DNA of 64,000 nucleotides from Lachnospiraceae bacterium (GCA_902362715.1 CABIXN010000007.1:1-64000); one strand, 5' to 3'; shown: positions 44,343-53,596, counted from the first letter of the stretch. Numbers and translations are program-made. The notes: generated from the letters alone by a model not told the origin.

Positions 44343-45302
44343 TTATGACACCTGTCCCAAAAAAGCCATATTTAACCCTTCCGCAACGGTAAAACTCATC
44401 TGATTAATGGAAGCATCAATATCTTTCGGTGTCACAAACATATTATTCAGCTGAGGAGACAATAATTCCCGCACCAGATCTTTTTGTTCTGCTTCATTTA
44501 ATGCATTCCAGGAACTGCTCAGCACCCGCATGGATTCTGACTCCGCCAGGGCGTCCACTAAGCTGCTCATAGAATCATTAACAATGGTCACCGCCTCCAC
44601 AACTGTAGGTATGCCGATAGCTATCACCGGAATCCCGATGGTATCTCTTGTAATACTATTGCGGTGATTGCCAACTCCAGACCCCGGATTAATCCCTGTA
44701 TCAGTAATCTGTATGGTTCGTCCAAGACGTCTGGCGCTTCTGGCCGCCAGTGCATCAATGACAATCAGTACATCAGGTTTTATATTTTCTACAATTCCCT
44801 GGATTATTTCGACGGTTTCCATTCCGGTCTGTCCCATAACCCCGGGAACAATACTGCTGATATAAGGGGTATCCGGATCCTCATAGGCATAATGTCCAAA
44901 TTCTTTGATCATATGTCTTGTAATACAGAGGTGGTCCACAGTCTGAGGACCAAGGGCATCTGGCGTTACCATACGGTTCCCGAGACCTGCAATCAGCACG
45001 GACAGCTTTTCCTTGTTTTTATCGGGAATCATTTTCTTTAAAACCTCCGACAGCTGAATGGATACTTCCCTGTGTCCTCTCTCATCCGGCTGGCTCATGG
45101 CGGATGCTTCTAAGGTTACATAAACTCCCTTTGGCTTTCCCATCTGCTTTGCCGCATTTTCAGTCTCAATGTGTACCGTTGTAATTCTGATATCATCCTT
45201 TTCTATATAAGACTCTTCCACCCGTACCCCTTTTGTTTCCTCCTGCTTTTCCTGGATCCGTTCATTTTCCTCCAGTGCAAGATCCGTTCTGACCTGATTC
45301 AT
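44343..45302 (-). CDS. gpr: GPR endopeptidase (germination protease)
   Basis: Degrades small acid-soluble spore proteins during germination and is made as an inactive zymogen. It starts MNQVRTDLALEENE and has SVLIAGLGNRMVTPDALGPQTVDHL and ALAARSARRLGRTIQ blocks of the A25 family. The ATG at 45302 (319 residues) is set by GAGAAGGGG; a longer in-frame stretch upstream crosses the rpsT promoter and is rejected. It is divergent from rpsT and upstream of spoIIP. Confidence 0.94.
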   Translation of the reverse strand: MNQVRTDLALEENERIQEKQEETKGVRVEESYIEKDDIRITTVHIETENAAKQMGKPKGVYVTLEASAMSQPDERGHREVSIQLSEVLKKMIPDKNKEKLSVLIAGLGNRMVTPDALGPQTVDHLCITRHMIKEFGHYAYEDPDTPYISSIVPGVMGQTGMETVEIIQGIVENIKPDVLIVIDALAARSARRLGRTIQITDTGINPGSGVGNHRNSITRDTIGIPVIAIGIPTVVEAVTIVNDSMSSLVDALAESESMRVLSSSWNALNEAEQKDLVRELLSPQLNNMFVTPKDIDASINQMSFTVAEGLNMAFLGQVS

Positions 45303-45341
45303 AATTTCCCCTTCTCCTTTCACAATGCTGTGATTTTTCAT

Positions 45342-45370
45342 TATTTTTCGCAAAAATAAGGGAAATATGT
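45342..45370 (-). promoter_or_regulatory. Possible sigma-F/G promoter of gpr
   Basis: Minus strand GCGAAAAATA (45342-45351) matches the sigma-F -10 GGnRAnAnTW at all but one position, with ACATA (45366-45370) 14 nt upstream as -35. Forespore expression of gpr is known in B. subtilis; the match here is by eye. Confidence 0.35.
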
Positions 45371-45371
45371 A

Positions 45372-45400
45372 TTGACATTTAGAATAACGTGAATTATCAT
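45372..45400 (+). promoter_or_regulatory. Sigma-A promoter of rpsT
   Basis: TTGACA (45372-45377), 17 nt, TATCAT (45395-45400), leaving a leader of about 78 nt before the TTG start. Confidence 0.8.
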
Positions 45401-45484
45401 ATATGAGTATGTTTACATTAGAACGTCCGTGTCCGGCTTTAATGAAACAATCAAACGATATTCCAAGCATGGGAGGTGTACAGA

Positions 45485-45748
45485 TTGGCTAACATTAAAT
45501 CAGCAAAGAAAAGAATTTTAGTTACAGCTACTAAAACAGAAAGAAATAAATCTATCCGTTCAGCAGTAAAGACTGCTATGAAAAAAGTAGAAGCAGCTGT
45601 TGTTGCTGGAAATAAAGATGATGCACAGACAGCTTTAGCTGCTGCAACATCTGAAATCAATAAAGCAGCATCCAAAGGTGTTTATCATAAAAACAATGCT
45701 TCTAGAAAAGTAGCTCGTTTAGCTAAATTAGTAAATACAATGGCTTAA
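45485..45748 (+). CDS. rpsT: 30S ribosomal protein S20
   Basis: An 87-residue basic helical protein that binds 16S rRNA; starts ANIKSAKKRI after the initiator. The start is a TTG at 45485 with GGGAGG 8 nt upstream; a GTG three codons earlier sits on the ribosome site and is rejected. A non-ATG start is also used by E. coli rpsT, where it is part of autoregulation, so the same may hold here. Flanked by gpr (divergent) and holA (convergent), as in B. subtilis. Confidence 0.95.
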   Translation: MANIKSAKKRILVTATKTERNKSIRSAVKTAMKKVEAAVVAGNKDDAQTALAAATSEINKAASKGVYHKNNASRKVARLAKLVNTMA

Positions 45749-45761
45749 TTTTAAGCATTAC

Positions 45762-45786
45762 AGGGGAGTTTAAAGAACTTCCTATC
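45762..45786. repeat. TAGGAA-family palindrome before the rpsT terminator
   Basis: AGGGGAGTTT-AAAG-AACTTCCTATC is an imperfect palindrome resembling the one at 39344-39367. It lies about 5 nt before the A-run of the rpsT terminator. Confidence 0.5.
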
Positions 45787-45789
45787 ACC

Positions 45790-45829
45790 AAAAAAGGCAG
45801 TTGATCCCGTCAGTCAGCTGCCTTTTTTT
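45790..45829. terminator. Bidirectional terminator between rpsT and holA
   Basis: GGCAGTTGA (45796-45804) pairs with TCAGCTGCC (45814-45822), one G-U; T7 follows (45823-45829) and A6 precedes it. Confidence 0.9.
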
Positions 45830-45862
45830 GTTTCCCATATTCTCACTGCATCTAAAATGCGC

Positions 45863-46843
45863 CTATTTCCCGCTGCAGGTTACAATCAGCAATTCTACTG
45901 CCAGCTGATCTCCCATCCGCCCGGTTTTCACATCTTCTTCCGCCTGTATTCCGGCCTTTATGGCTTCCATTACCTGCTCAAGATTAAAGTTCTTTGCCTG
46001 CTGAATATTTTTCTTCAGAGCAAATTCCGGCACTCCTGCTTTTTTCGCAATAGTCCGATTGTCATATCCTTTTTTCGCCAGTGTTTTCACCTGCAGAAGA
46101 ATCTGAAACTGCCGGACAATCAAAAACAAAATCCGCATGGGAGGCTCCTTTAACGCAACAAGGTCATAATATAAATCCAGAGCCTGTTTCTGCTCTTTTT
46201 TGGCAATAGCATCTACCATTGCAAAAATCTGATTGGTAGTCTGTCCGCAGCAGACAGCTGCCACATCTTCCGCCTCAATGACATCTCTTCCCCAGGTATA
46301 GCAGATCAGCTTTTCAAGCTCCCGTTCTATGTTTTCCATGGAAGTTCCTGCCTGGGCCATAAACTGCTGCAGTACATTTCCGGTAATCTTTTTATTCTCT
46401 TTTTTCAGATTCTGCAGAATCCATTTTGCCAGAACTTCATCTCTCTGGACTCGAAATTCTGCCGTCCCGCCGATCTTATGAACAGCCTTGTACATTTTTC
46501 CCCGCTTGTCTACTTCTTCCTCTGCAAAAATCAGCACAGATGATTCCGGCATGTCGGGAAGATACGCGGCCAGATCATCACAGGCGTGTTTAAAAAATCC
46601 GCTGTTTTCCACCAGTATTACCCGGCGCTCTGCAAAAAAAGGCAGAGTTTCTGCAAGGTCAATAATCTCTTTGGGGTTAATTCCTTTTCCCTGGTATTTT
46701 GAAATATTCATGGTATCAGAAGGATCTGCCAGTGTATTTAACAGGCGATCCTTATACATCTTCAAAAGATACCGCTCTTCTCCATACAATAAATATGCTT
46801 TTTTATAGATTCCGTTTTTTAAGTCTTCTTTTAATTTTAACAT
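45863..46843 (-). CDS. holA: DNA polymerase III subunit delta
   Basis: Clamp-loader subunit that opens the beta sliding clamp. The 326-residue protein has the HolA architecture: AYLLYGEERYLLKMYKDRLL at the N-terminus, an AAA-like region with LPFFAERRVILVENSGFF, and the C-terminal collar domain (IFAMVDAIAKKEQKQALDLYYDLVALKEPP). The ribosome site is poor (GGAG 2 nt from ATG), yet no better start exists. It follows comEC, the B. subtilis order comEC-holA. Confidence 0.92.
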   Translation of the reverse strand: MLKLKEDLKNGIYKKAYLLYGEERYLLKMYKDRLLNTLADPSDTMNISKYQGKGINPKEIIDLAETLPFFAERRVILVENSGFFKHACDDLAAYLPDMPESSVLIFAEEEVDKRGKMYKAVHKIGGTAEFRVQRDEVLAKWILQNLKKENKKITGNVLQQFMAQAGTSMENIERELEKLICYTWGRDVIEAEDVAAVCCGQTTNQIFAMVDAIAKKEQKQALDLYYDLVALKEPPMRILFLIVRQFQILLQVKTLAKKGYDNRTIAKKAGVPEFALKKNIQQAKNFNLEQVMEAIKAGIQAEEDVKTGRMGDQLAVELLIVTCSGK

Positions 46844-46913
46844 AGCTCCATTTTAGCATACGAAACCAAAGGGAACAAGCCCGCCTCACTTCCTTTGCCG
46901 CAGGTGCCTGTTC

Positions 46914-49322
46914 CTATTTTCTTAAAAATCCTTCTGCTTTCAGTACTCCATTTTGACAGCTAAATGTGATCTGTCCTGACTGTGCCGTGGTGAGAATACG
47001 GCTTTTTGCTTTTCTGATACGCATCAAAGCTTCCTTGTGAGGATGGCCGTACCGGTTCTTTTCTCCACAGGAAATAATTGTAATGCCGGGATTGATATCC
47101 TTTAAAAATAAATCACAGCTGGAGCCTTTAGAGCCGTGGTGAGCAGCTTTCAAAATATCAGTTTTAGGAAGCCGGTAACGCTTTGCAAGCTGCTGCTCCT
47201 GCTCTGCCCCGATATCCCCCGTCAGCAGAGCTGAAATATCCTTGTATTTCAAAAAAAGAACCAAAGATTTTTCATTTCTGTCCAAAGAAGCACTTTCTGT
47301 GTCAAGACAGGTAAGCTGCAGGGATTCTGTAGAAATCCGGTCCCCGCCTTTCATATATGTCACCGGGATATTTCTGGCAGCTGCCCTGCCTGTCAGTGTT
47401 TTCCACGCCTCATCTTCTGGCATAGCCTCAGATAATACAAGGCGTTTTACCGGATAGCTGCCATCTAAAATTTCTAAAAGACCGCTGATATGATCCTCAT
47501 CCCCATGGGAAACAAACCATGCATCAATACGCCTGACTTTCTTTGACTTTAAAAAGGATAAAATCTGATAATTTCCTACATTTTTCTGGCTGGTACTTCC
47601 TCCGTCTATAAAAAAATTTTTTCCCTCTTTCGTTCCGATAAAAATTCCATCTCCCTGTCCCACGTCCAGAAAAGTCAGTTCAAACCTTCCCGGTACAGGC
47701 AGCCCCAGCAGCAAAAGTAAAAAAATACCTGGTACTGCCAGAATATATTTACTTCTGATATTCCCCTTTTTGTCCTTCTGCTTTTGCCGCCATACAATCA
47801 CTGCCGACGCAATGGCAAGAAGCAGAAAGTAAATGCCAATGCCAGGCAGTCCGGGCTTTCCTGTAATCCATACTGCATATGGCAGCTTCTGCATCAGTAA
47901 ACAGACCCCCTCATAAAAACGCAGAATTCCGTGACAGGGAAAAAACAGCACCCAGCTGACCTTAATTCCGGCTGCCCCCAAAATCCCGCCGGCAATACCA
48001 AAGGCAAGAAGCACTCCCGCAAAAGGCAGAATCAGCACATTGGCAGGTACAGAGTACAGAGGAATCTCATAATAATAGCAGGCATTTAACGGAAGCGTCA
48101 TCAGCTGTATACAGCTGCTTGTTTTTATGGTATTAAAAATACCTGCCAGCCTGTTTTTAACGGTATTGCTGATGTTACTGGCATTGTTAAATTTACCTCT
48201 GCTGTCCTTCCTGCTGTGTTTAACATTATTCTGAAACAGCCGGCCAAGCCCCGCAGCCCCAAGCACCGCCAGAAAAGAAAACAAAAATCCTGCATTCCAC
48301 AAAGCCTGCGGATTGCCCCACAAAAGAAACAGAGCTGACACAGAAAGGGCGCAGAACGAATCATAACTTCTTCCCAGAATCTCTGCTCCCAAAAACAGCA
48401 AAAACATCAGTCCTGCCCTTACGGAAGACATTCCTGCTCCGCTCATAATGCAAAACAGGCATACTACAATTCCGCCGGAGAGGGCTCCTCCAAAATAGCC
48501 AAACATTAGTTTTCTTAAAATGCGGTAAATTCCCATACCAATCATAGAGATATGCAATCCGGATATGGCCAGAATATGAGAGATCCCGGAATCCGAATAG
48601 AGATCTTTCACAGATGCTTCCAAAAGAGATTTATCTCCCAGGGCCATAGCTGCCATAATTCCCGCATCCTTTTCACTCAGCGTCCTGCTGTATACATTAC
48701 GAATCTGTTTTCTTAACCGGTATAAAGCCTCCGGCAGAGAATATTTTTTAACAGAATTTACCCTAAGCTCCTCAGGGTAAAGTACCGCTGACACGCCAAT
48801 GCTGTATTGATAATTTCTTTCATGGTAAGCTCCCTGATTTCTGGCGGTCCTTAACTGTGTCATACCGCCCTGGCCAAAAACTTCTGCTCCTGCAGGCACC
48901 TCATCTGTTTCCCAATAAACTACAATCTGCTTTGCCGGATATGTATCATCTTCTGTATCAATTTCTGCATTCTTTAAATAGTAAGCAAACTGCTCACCCT
49001 TCACCTCTTTTTTCTTGACAGTTCCCCTAAAGCGAATATTTGTGCCTTCTTCAATCTGCTGTATTTTCGTAAGTTTCAGATACTCTGTCTCATAACGAAA
49101 GGCTCCAAGACAAAAGAAAGCCAGAAGCATTCCGCTTCTGACTATCATTCGTAACTTTTCTTTTCTGCAATTATAATTCATAAAAACTACAGCAGCAATT
49201 CCTCCAGGAATCATAAACCGCTCCGCCTCAGAGACTGTTAAAATTCCGGTTATAAATATAACCCCAAGACTGCAGACAAATCGTCTGTCCAACTGTTTAA
49301 CGCGCCTCCTTCTTTTCTTCAT
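46914..49322 (-). CDS. comEC: DNA uptake channel protein ComEC/Rec2
   Basis: Membrane channel for single-stranded DNA in transformation. The 802-residue protein has N-terminal helices and a DUF4131/OB region (about 1-170), the Competence domain with many helices (SGISHILAISGLHISMIGMG at its start), and a C-terminal metallo-beta-lactamase domain with FLDVGQGDGIFI and SHGDEDHISGL. All three parts are present, so it appears functional. It overlaps the GerMN gene by 26 nt. Confidence 0.94.
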   Translation of the reverse strand: MKKRRRRVKQLDRRFVCSLGVIFITGILTVSEAERFMIPGGIAAVVFMNYNCRKEKLRMIVRSGMLLAFFCLGAFRYETEYLKLTKIQQIEEGTNIRFRGTVKKKEVKGEQFAYYLKNAEIDTEDDTYPAKQIVVYWETDEVPAGAEVFGQGGMTQLRTARNQGAYHERNYQYSIGVSAVLYPEELRVNSVKKYSLPEALYRLRKQIRNVYSRTLSEKDAGIMAAMALGDKSLLEASVKDLYSDSGISHILAISGLHISMIGMGIYRILRKLMFGYFGGALSGGIVVCLFCIMSGAGMSSVRAGLMFLLFLGAEILGRSYDSFCALSVSALFLLWGNPQALWNAGFLFSFLAVLGAAGLGRLFQNNVKHSRKDSRGKFNNASNISNTVKNRLAGIFNTIKTSSCIQLMTLPLNACYYYEIPLYSVPANVLILPFAGVLLAFGIAGGILGAAGIKVSWVLFFPCHGILRFYEGVCLLMQKLPYAVWITGKPGLPGIGIYFLLLAIASAVIVWRQKQKDKKGNIRSKYILAVPGIFLLLLLGLPVPGRFELTFLDVGQGDGIFIGTKEGKNFFIDGGSTSQKNVGNYQILSFLKSKKVRRIDAWFVSHGDEDHISGLLEILDGSYPVKRLVLSEAMPEDEAWKTLTGRAAARNIPVTYMKGGDRISTESLQLTCLDTESASLDRNEKSLVLFLKYKDISALLTGDIGAEQEQQLAKRYRLPKTDILKAAHHGSKGSSCDLFLKDINPGITIISCGEKNRYGHPHKEALMRIRKAKSRILTTAQSGQITFSCQNGVLKAEGFLRK

Positions 49323-50274
49323 TTACAATTTTTACATCTTCATTTTCTTCCGTCACAAGATCTAGATCCTGCTGATACTGAACAGATAAGCTGTATTTTT
49401 CACGATATATCATATTCGTTTCTCCATTTACAGAAATCTGTACCGTGTCAATGGAGGGCAGCGCAGTCAGGGAATCCACAATGGAATAAATTACTACAGG
49501 CTCTGAAACCTCAAAATCATGTACCAGAAAACCTTTATCAAAATTTACCAGGCATACTCCCTCTAGAACCGATACATTAATCAGCTGTGTTCCTTCCGGG
49601 ATCGTCCGTTTCGCATTGGAAGACTGGGGCCCGTCCATAAGGCGTTCTACCACAAGCTTTTCCACAGAAACATTACTGCTGGAATACACCTTCTGAGTCT
49701 CTTTTACAAGCCCTCTGCCGTTTTCCGTGGCAAAATATAAGGTAACGTCCGATTCCTGAACATTCTTAATCTCTTCTCCGGGATTATCCACAAAACTGTC
49801 CCGGGTCATAACCCCTACCACTTCGTTATTTGCATTGGTCAGGGCCACACGGTCCACATAAAAGGAAACCCCTGTAATCTCCTCCAGCTGCAAAAATGTC
49901 CGGGCAATGCCCCCTCTGCATAAAATCTCTTCCACTGGTTTCATTTCAGAATATTTTTTATTAAAATACAGCTTCAGCATATGGTCTTCATACTCATATT
50001 TTTCAATCTTTATATCGTCGGAAAAGAGCCTTGTATATTCTACATCCTGAGAATCCGCCTCAAGCCGCTTTATAATCTCCTGAATCTTACCTTCTGTATC
50101 GTCCGATTTCAGCTCATATGCTTTCGGGACAAGACTGTTTTTATTTTCATTCAGATAAAAAATATGAAACGCTGAGGCACTGCCTGTTTCCTCTCCGCAG
50201 CCAAAGACCGGCATAAAAGCTGCTGCTAAAATGATGGCAATAATGATTTTTATCCATCCTGCTTTCTTTTTCAT
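49297..50274 (-). CDS. GerMN-domain lipoprotein
   Basis: A 325-residue secreted protein: lipoprotein signal with Cys at PVFGCGEETGS (about residue 26) and two GerMN-like repeats (about 50-160 and 185-300; the second has RTIPEGTQLINVSVLEGVCLVNFDKGF). GerMN domains occur in spore GerM and in LpqB, the lipoprotein partner of the MtrAB two-component system. It is 8 nt after the histidine kinase and overlaps comEC, so it may modulate the kinase from outside the membrane; this is inference. Confidence 0.8.
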   Translation of the reverse strand: MKKKAGWIKIIIAIILAAAFMPVFGCGEETGSASAFHIFYLNENKNSLVPKAYELKSDDTEGKIQEIIKRLEADSQDVEYTRLFSDDIKIEKYEYEDHMLKLYFNKKYSEMKPVEEILCRGGIARTFLQLEEITGVSFYVDRVALTNANNEVVGVMTRDSFVDNPGEEIKNVQESDVTLYFATENGRGLVKETQKVYSSSNVSVEKLVVERLMDGPQSSNAKRTIPEGTQLINVSVLEGVCLVNFDKGFLVHDFEVSEPVVIYSIVDSLTALPSIDTVQISVNGETNMIYREKYSLSVQYQQDLDLVTEENEDVKIVNEEKKEAR

Positions 50275-50282
50275 TGATCTTC

Positions 50283-51710
50283 CTATCCCTCAATATAATT
50301 TAACGGTATCCGGACAATAAAGGTTGTCCCCTCTCCTTCTATACTGTGAACTTTAATGGCACCTCTGTGCATAATTACCGCATTTCTTGTAATGGCAAGA
50401 CCAAGTCCGGTCCCTCCGATCTCTCTGGAGTGGGACTTATCCACGCGGTAAAAACGTTCAAAAATATGGGCCTGGGAATCCGGCGGAATCCCAATTCCGT
50501 TATCCTCCACTTTCACATAAAAATTCTGGTAATCTGCATTCAGTGAAACGTGAACCCAGCCTTCCGGATTATTATACTTAATGGCATTCTCTATTAGATT
50601 AGAAAGAGCCAGTGAGAGCTTTACTTCGTCCACTTCCGCCGAAACCGGACGAAAGCTTTCTAAAACCAGTTCCACATCTGCTTTTTTGGCAATGGGCCGC
50701 AGCCGCTTCATAATCAGTTCCAGCAGTTCGTTGATATTCATAGTCTCAATATTCATATCGGAGGCCGACTTATCCATTTTTACAAGTGAAAGCAGATCGT
50801 TGATGATTTTATTTTCTCTGTCAATTTCTTCCCCGATATCCTGCATAAATTCCTTGTAAAGCTCCACCGGTACATCTTCCTGTCCGTTTAAGGAATCTGC
50901 AAGTACTTTCATGGAAGTCAGGGGTGTCTTTAATTCATGGGACACATTGGAAACAAACTCCTGTCTGGAACTATCAAGAAGCTGCATCCTCTCCAGCATT
51001 TTTTTGCAGGCCTCTGATATCAATGCAGTTTCCGTAAAGGAATTGACTTTCATAAATTCATCCGCATAGCCGGACTGCACATCATTAATAGATTTTGTAA
51101 GTTTGCTGAAGGGCCGCACAAGACGCATGGAAATGGCAAATCCAAATACAAATATAATAATCCCTAAGACTACCTGTATGGCAAGATATGTATTTTTCAA
51201 ATCATCCAGCATAGTAAGTATGCTGTCTGTAGAGACGCTGATCAGCATAACCCCAAGTGTTTCTTTATTTTTTTCATCTGTAAGAGGAACTGTAAGTTCG
51301 ATATAACGGTTCTCGGAATCATACTTTGTAACCAGCTCCCCCTGATAAGCACGAATGACTTCTTCTGAAAGAATGGTTTTGTCCTGGTCCAGGTTATATG
51401 TATCCTTGACCACCCGAAAAACATTATTAATCAACATCACACGTCCGTCATACAAGTTAGATAACTGGGTCAGCTGAGCGTTTAACTCTTCTGACATTGT
51501 ATCTTCCAGATAATTACTGCCTGCCAGCTGTGTTGCAAAAAGCTGGGCTTGACTGGAAATCTCAGCCGTCCTCAGCTCCACTGCACGTTCCTCATAAGTA
51601 TTTAAAAGAGCTGCCCTCAGCAGAAAACTGGGGGCAAAACCAAAAATAAACAACAGGATAAAAAATCGGAATCTCAAACTTATTACAAAACGGTACAAAT
51701 ATTTAAACAT
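50283..51710 (-). CDS. Sensor histidine kinase, HAMP/HisKA type
   Basis: A 475-residue membrane kinase: helix 1 (about 12-35), an extracytoplasmic domain of about 135 residues, helix 2 (about 175-197), HAMP, HisKA with phospho-acceptor His258 (FVSNVSHELKTPL), and HATPase_c with N box NLIENAIKYNN, G1 DNGIGIP and G2 GGTGLGLAI. It starts 10 nt after the response regulator stop and is its obvious partner. The arrangement is WalK-like but there is no PAS domain. Confidence 0.92.
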   Translation of the reverse strand: MFKYLYRFVISLRFRFFILLFIFGFAPSFLLRAALLNTYEERAVELRTAEISSQAQLFATQLAGSNYLEDTMSEELNAQLTQLSNLYDGRVMLINNVFRVVKDTYNLDQDKTILSEEVIRAYQGELVTKYDSENRYIELTVPLTDEKNKETLGVMLISVSTDSILTMLDDLKNTYLAIQVVLGIIIFVFGFAISMRLVRPFSKLTKSINDVQSGYADEFMKVNSFTETALISEACKKMLERMQLLDSSRQEFVSNVSHELKTPLTSMKVLADSLNGQEDVPVELYKEFMQDIGEEIDRENKIINDLLSLVKMDKSASDMNIETMNINELLELIMKRLRPIAKKADVELVLESFRPVSAEVDEVKLSLALSNLIENAIKYNNPEGWVHVSLNADYQNFYVKVEDNGIGIPPDSQAHIFERFYRVDKSHSREIGGTGLGLAITRNAVIMHRGAIKVHSIEGEGTTFIVRIPLNYIEG

Positions 51711-51720
51711 AAAATAACAC

Positions 51721-52416
51721 CTATTTCTCAGACTGATAATAGTATCCTACACCCCATTTTGTATGTACATACTTTGGCTCGCTTGGATTCTTTTCTACCT
51801 TTTCACGAAGACGTCTCACATGAACATCCACAGTCCGTACATCTCCCGGATATTCATAGCCCCAGACAAGATTCAAAAGATTCTCACGGCTGTATACTTT
51901 ATTCGGATTTTTCATAAGCAGTTCCATCAGGTCAAACTCCTTGGCGGTCAGATTAATCTCTTTTCCAAGAATAAACAGTCTTCTGCTCTCGCAGTCAATC
52001 TTAATATCACCATTTTCAATGACATTTGGATCTTCCTTTTTCTCTTCCGGTTTGCTCACCCGGCGCATAATTGCTTTGATCCGTGCTTTAACCTCAAGGA
52101 TATTAAAGGGTTTCGTAATATAATCATCCGCGCCGTATTCCAGTCCCAGAATTTTATCCATATCATCGCCTTTTGCTGTGAGCATGACAATAGGAACTGC
52201 AGAAAAATCACGAATCTGCTGGCAGACTTCAAATCCGTCCATTTTCGGAAGCATTACATCAAGCAGAATGATATCATACTCATTTTCCTTTGCCATTGCC
52301 AGTGCTTCCTCTCCGTCATATGCACAGTCCACTTCCATTCCATCCTGAATCAGACTGAACCGGATCCCTTTCACAATTAATTTTTCGTCATCTACCACAA
52401 GTACTTTCTTTGCCAT
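51721..52416 (-). CDS. OmpR/PhoB-family response regulator
   Basis: A 231-residue regulator with a receiver domain (acidic D9 D10, phospho-acceptor D53 in IILLDVMLPKMDG, Lys in DYITKPF) and a winged-helix DNA-binding domain (YSRENLLNLVWGYEYPGDVRTVDVHVRRLREKVE). Similar overall to WalR/YycF. GAGAGG 7 nt before ATG 52416 fixes the start; a GTG two codons upstream is rejected. It lies 12 nt after comEA. Confidence 0.93.
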   Translation of the reverse strand: MAKKVLVVDDEKLIVKGIRFSLIQDGMEVDCAYDGEEALAMAKENEYDIILLDVMLPKMDGFEVCQQIRDFSAVPIVMLTAKGDDMDKILGLEYGADDYITKPFNILEVKARIKAIMRRVSKPEEKKEDPNVIENGDIKIDCESRRLFILGKEINLTAKEFDLMELLMKNPNKVYSRENLLNLVWGYEYPGDVRTVDVHVRRLREKVEKNPSEPKYVHTKWGVGYYYQSEK

Positions 52417-52428
52417 GTCCACACCTCT

Positions 52429-53019
52429 CTACACTGTAATATGGTCTTTGATCTTTTCGAAGGTCCCTTCTTTGATGCCTTCCACATTCATAATATCTTC
52501 TATCTTTTTAAAACTTCCGTGCTCTTCTCGGTATCTGATGATACTTTCTGCTTTGCCCTGTCCGATGCCGGTAAGGGAAGTCAGCTTTGCAGCATCTGCC
52601 AGATTAATGTTTACCTTCCCGTCAGATGCCTCCACTTTCGTTTCCCCATCTGCCTGCTTTTCTGCTTCTTCTATGGAAGGAATACGAACCATCTGTCCGT
52701 CTGAAAGCTGCTGGGCCTGGTTCACTGCGCTGATATCCGCCTGGTCCGTAAGTCCTCCTGCCAGCTCCACCAGTCTGAAAATCCGTTCCCCGCCGGAAAC
52801 AGCATATACCCCCGGACGTTTCACCTCTCCGCAGATATAAACATAAATCTCTTTGGTATCCTCCGCTTCCGTTTCATCCTCAGCCTTCTTGTTCTCATCT
52901 GACTGTTCCAGCTCTTCCTGGGAAACCTCTGTTTCCAGCAGTACTTCCCTGTTCCAGGAACATCCCGAAGACAGAAAAAATACTGCTGCCACAAACAACC
53001 CAAGCATTTTTTTCTGCAT
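52429..53019 (-). CDS. comEA: Competence protein ComEA, lipoprotein form
   Basis: DNA receptor of the transformation machinery. The 196-residue protein has a signal with lipobox FLSSGC (Cys about residue 19), an acidic linker, an SLBB domain (about 55-115, VYICGEVKRPGVYAV) and a C-terminal helix-hairpin-helix DNA-binding domain (NINLADAAKLTSLTGIGQGKAESIIRYR). Classical ComEA has a transmembrane anchor; here a lipid anchor is predicted. AGGAGG 10 nt before ATG 53019 is preferred over an upstream start. Confidence 0.9.
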   Translation of the reverse strand: MQKKMLGLFVAAVFFLSSGCSWNREVLLETEVSQEELEQSDENKKAEDETEAEDTKEIYVYICGEVKRPGVYAVSGGERIFRLVELAGGLTDQADISAVNQAQQLSDGQMVRIPSIEEAEKQADGETKVEASDGKVNINLADAAKLTSLTGIGQGKAESIIRYREEHGSFKKIEDIMNVEGIKEGTFEKIKDHITV

Positions 53020-53155
53020 TTTTGCGCGCCCTCCTTTATCATCTGTTCTGACAATAAAAGAGTCTCTCAGCACCGCATATTTTCATCATATCTGACTTTT
53101 AAATTTATTACAAGTGCAATTTATGAAATGTGAATCATTATATGCCCGCAGCCAT

Positions 53156-53596
53156 TTATGAGGATCTTTCCCATTGAAAAATAAGAATACCTCCGATGGC
53201 TACCGCCAGTCCGATGATCTTTTGTATAGAAAAATCTGCTTTTTCTGTTCCAAACCACCCAAGCACCTCAATCAGATAGGCAAAGGCTATCTGTGCAATG
53301 ACAATAAAAAGCACCGCCTTGGCCGGCCCCAGCATAGACATGCTTTTGATAACAGTCAATGTAATCAGCGCCCCGATCACACCTCCTAAAAGCATGTACT
53401 TTGGCTGGACTTTAAATAATAATGAAAACTGATCTCTCCCTGTCACCAGCCAGCCGATAATACAGACCACCAGAGCCGTGGCCTGTACCCAGCTGTTAGA
53501 AACCCACAGGCTGGTGGATTTCGTTACTCCTGTATTAAATACACCCTGTACACTCATACAGGCTCCCGATAAAATAGCAATAAAAATTCCAATCAT
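53156..53596 (-). CDS. DMT-superfamily transporter, YdcZ/DUF606 type
   Basis: A 146-residue protein with about five transmembrane helices, the length and pattern of the YdcZ (DUF606) family: MIGIFIAILSGACMSVQGVFN start, SWVQATALVVCIIGW, and IGLAVAIGGILIFQWE end. Members are small transporters often found as paralogous pairs; substrate unknown. GGAGG 5 nt before ATG 53596 sets the start. It follows argD by 97 nt and may be co-transcribed with the arginine genes, though that does not prove an arginine link. Confidence 0.82.
   Translation of the reverse strand: MIGIFIAILSGACMSVQGVFNTGVTKSTSLWVSNSWVQATALVVCIIGWLVTGRDQFSLLFKVQPKYMLLGGVIGALITLTVIKSMSMLGPAKAVLFIVIAQIAFAYLIEVLGWFGTEKADFSIQKIIGLAVAIGGILIFQWERSS

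Noticed and set aside
45303..45470. Longer GPR protein starting upstream
   Set aside because: The extension runs across the rpsT promoter and lacks the family start MNQVRTDLA.
51763..52380. Plus-strand open frame of 205 codons opposite the response regulator
   Set aside because: Antisense shadow without ribosome site or recognisable domain.
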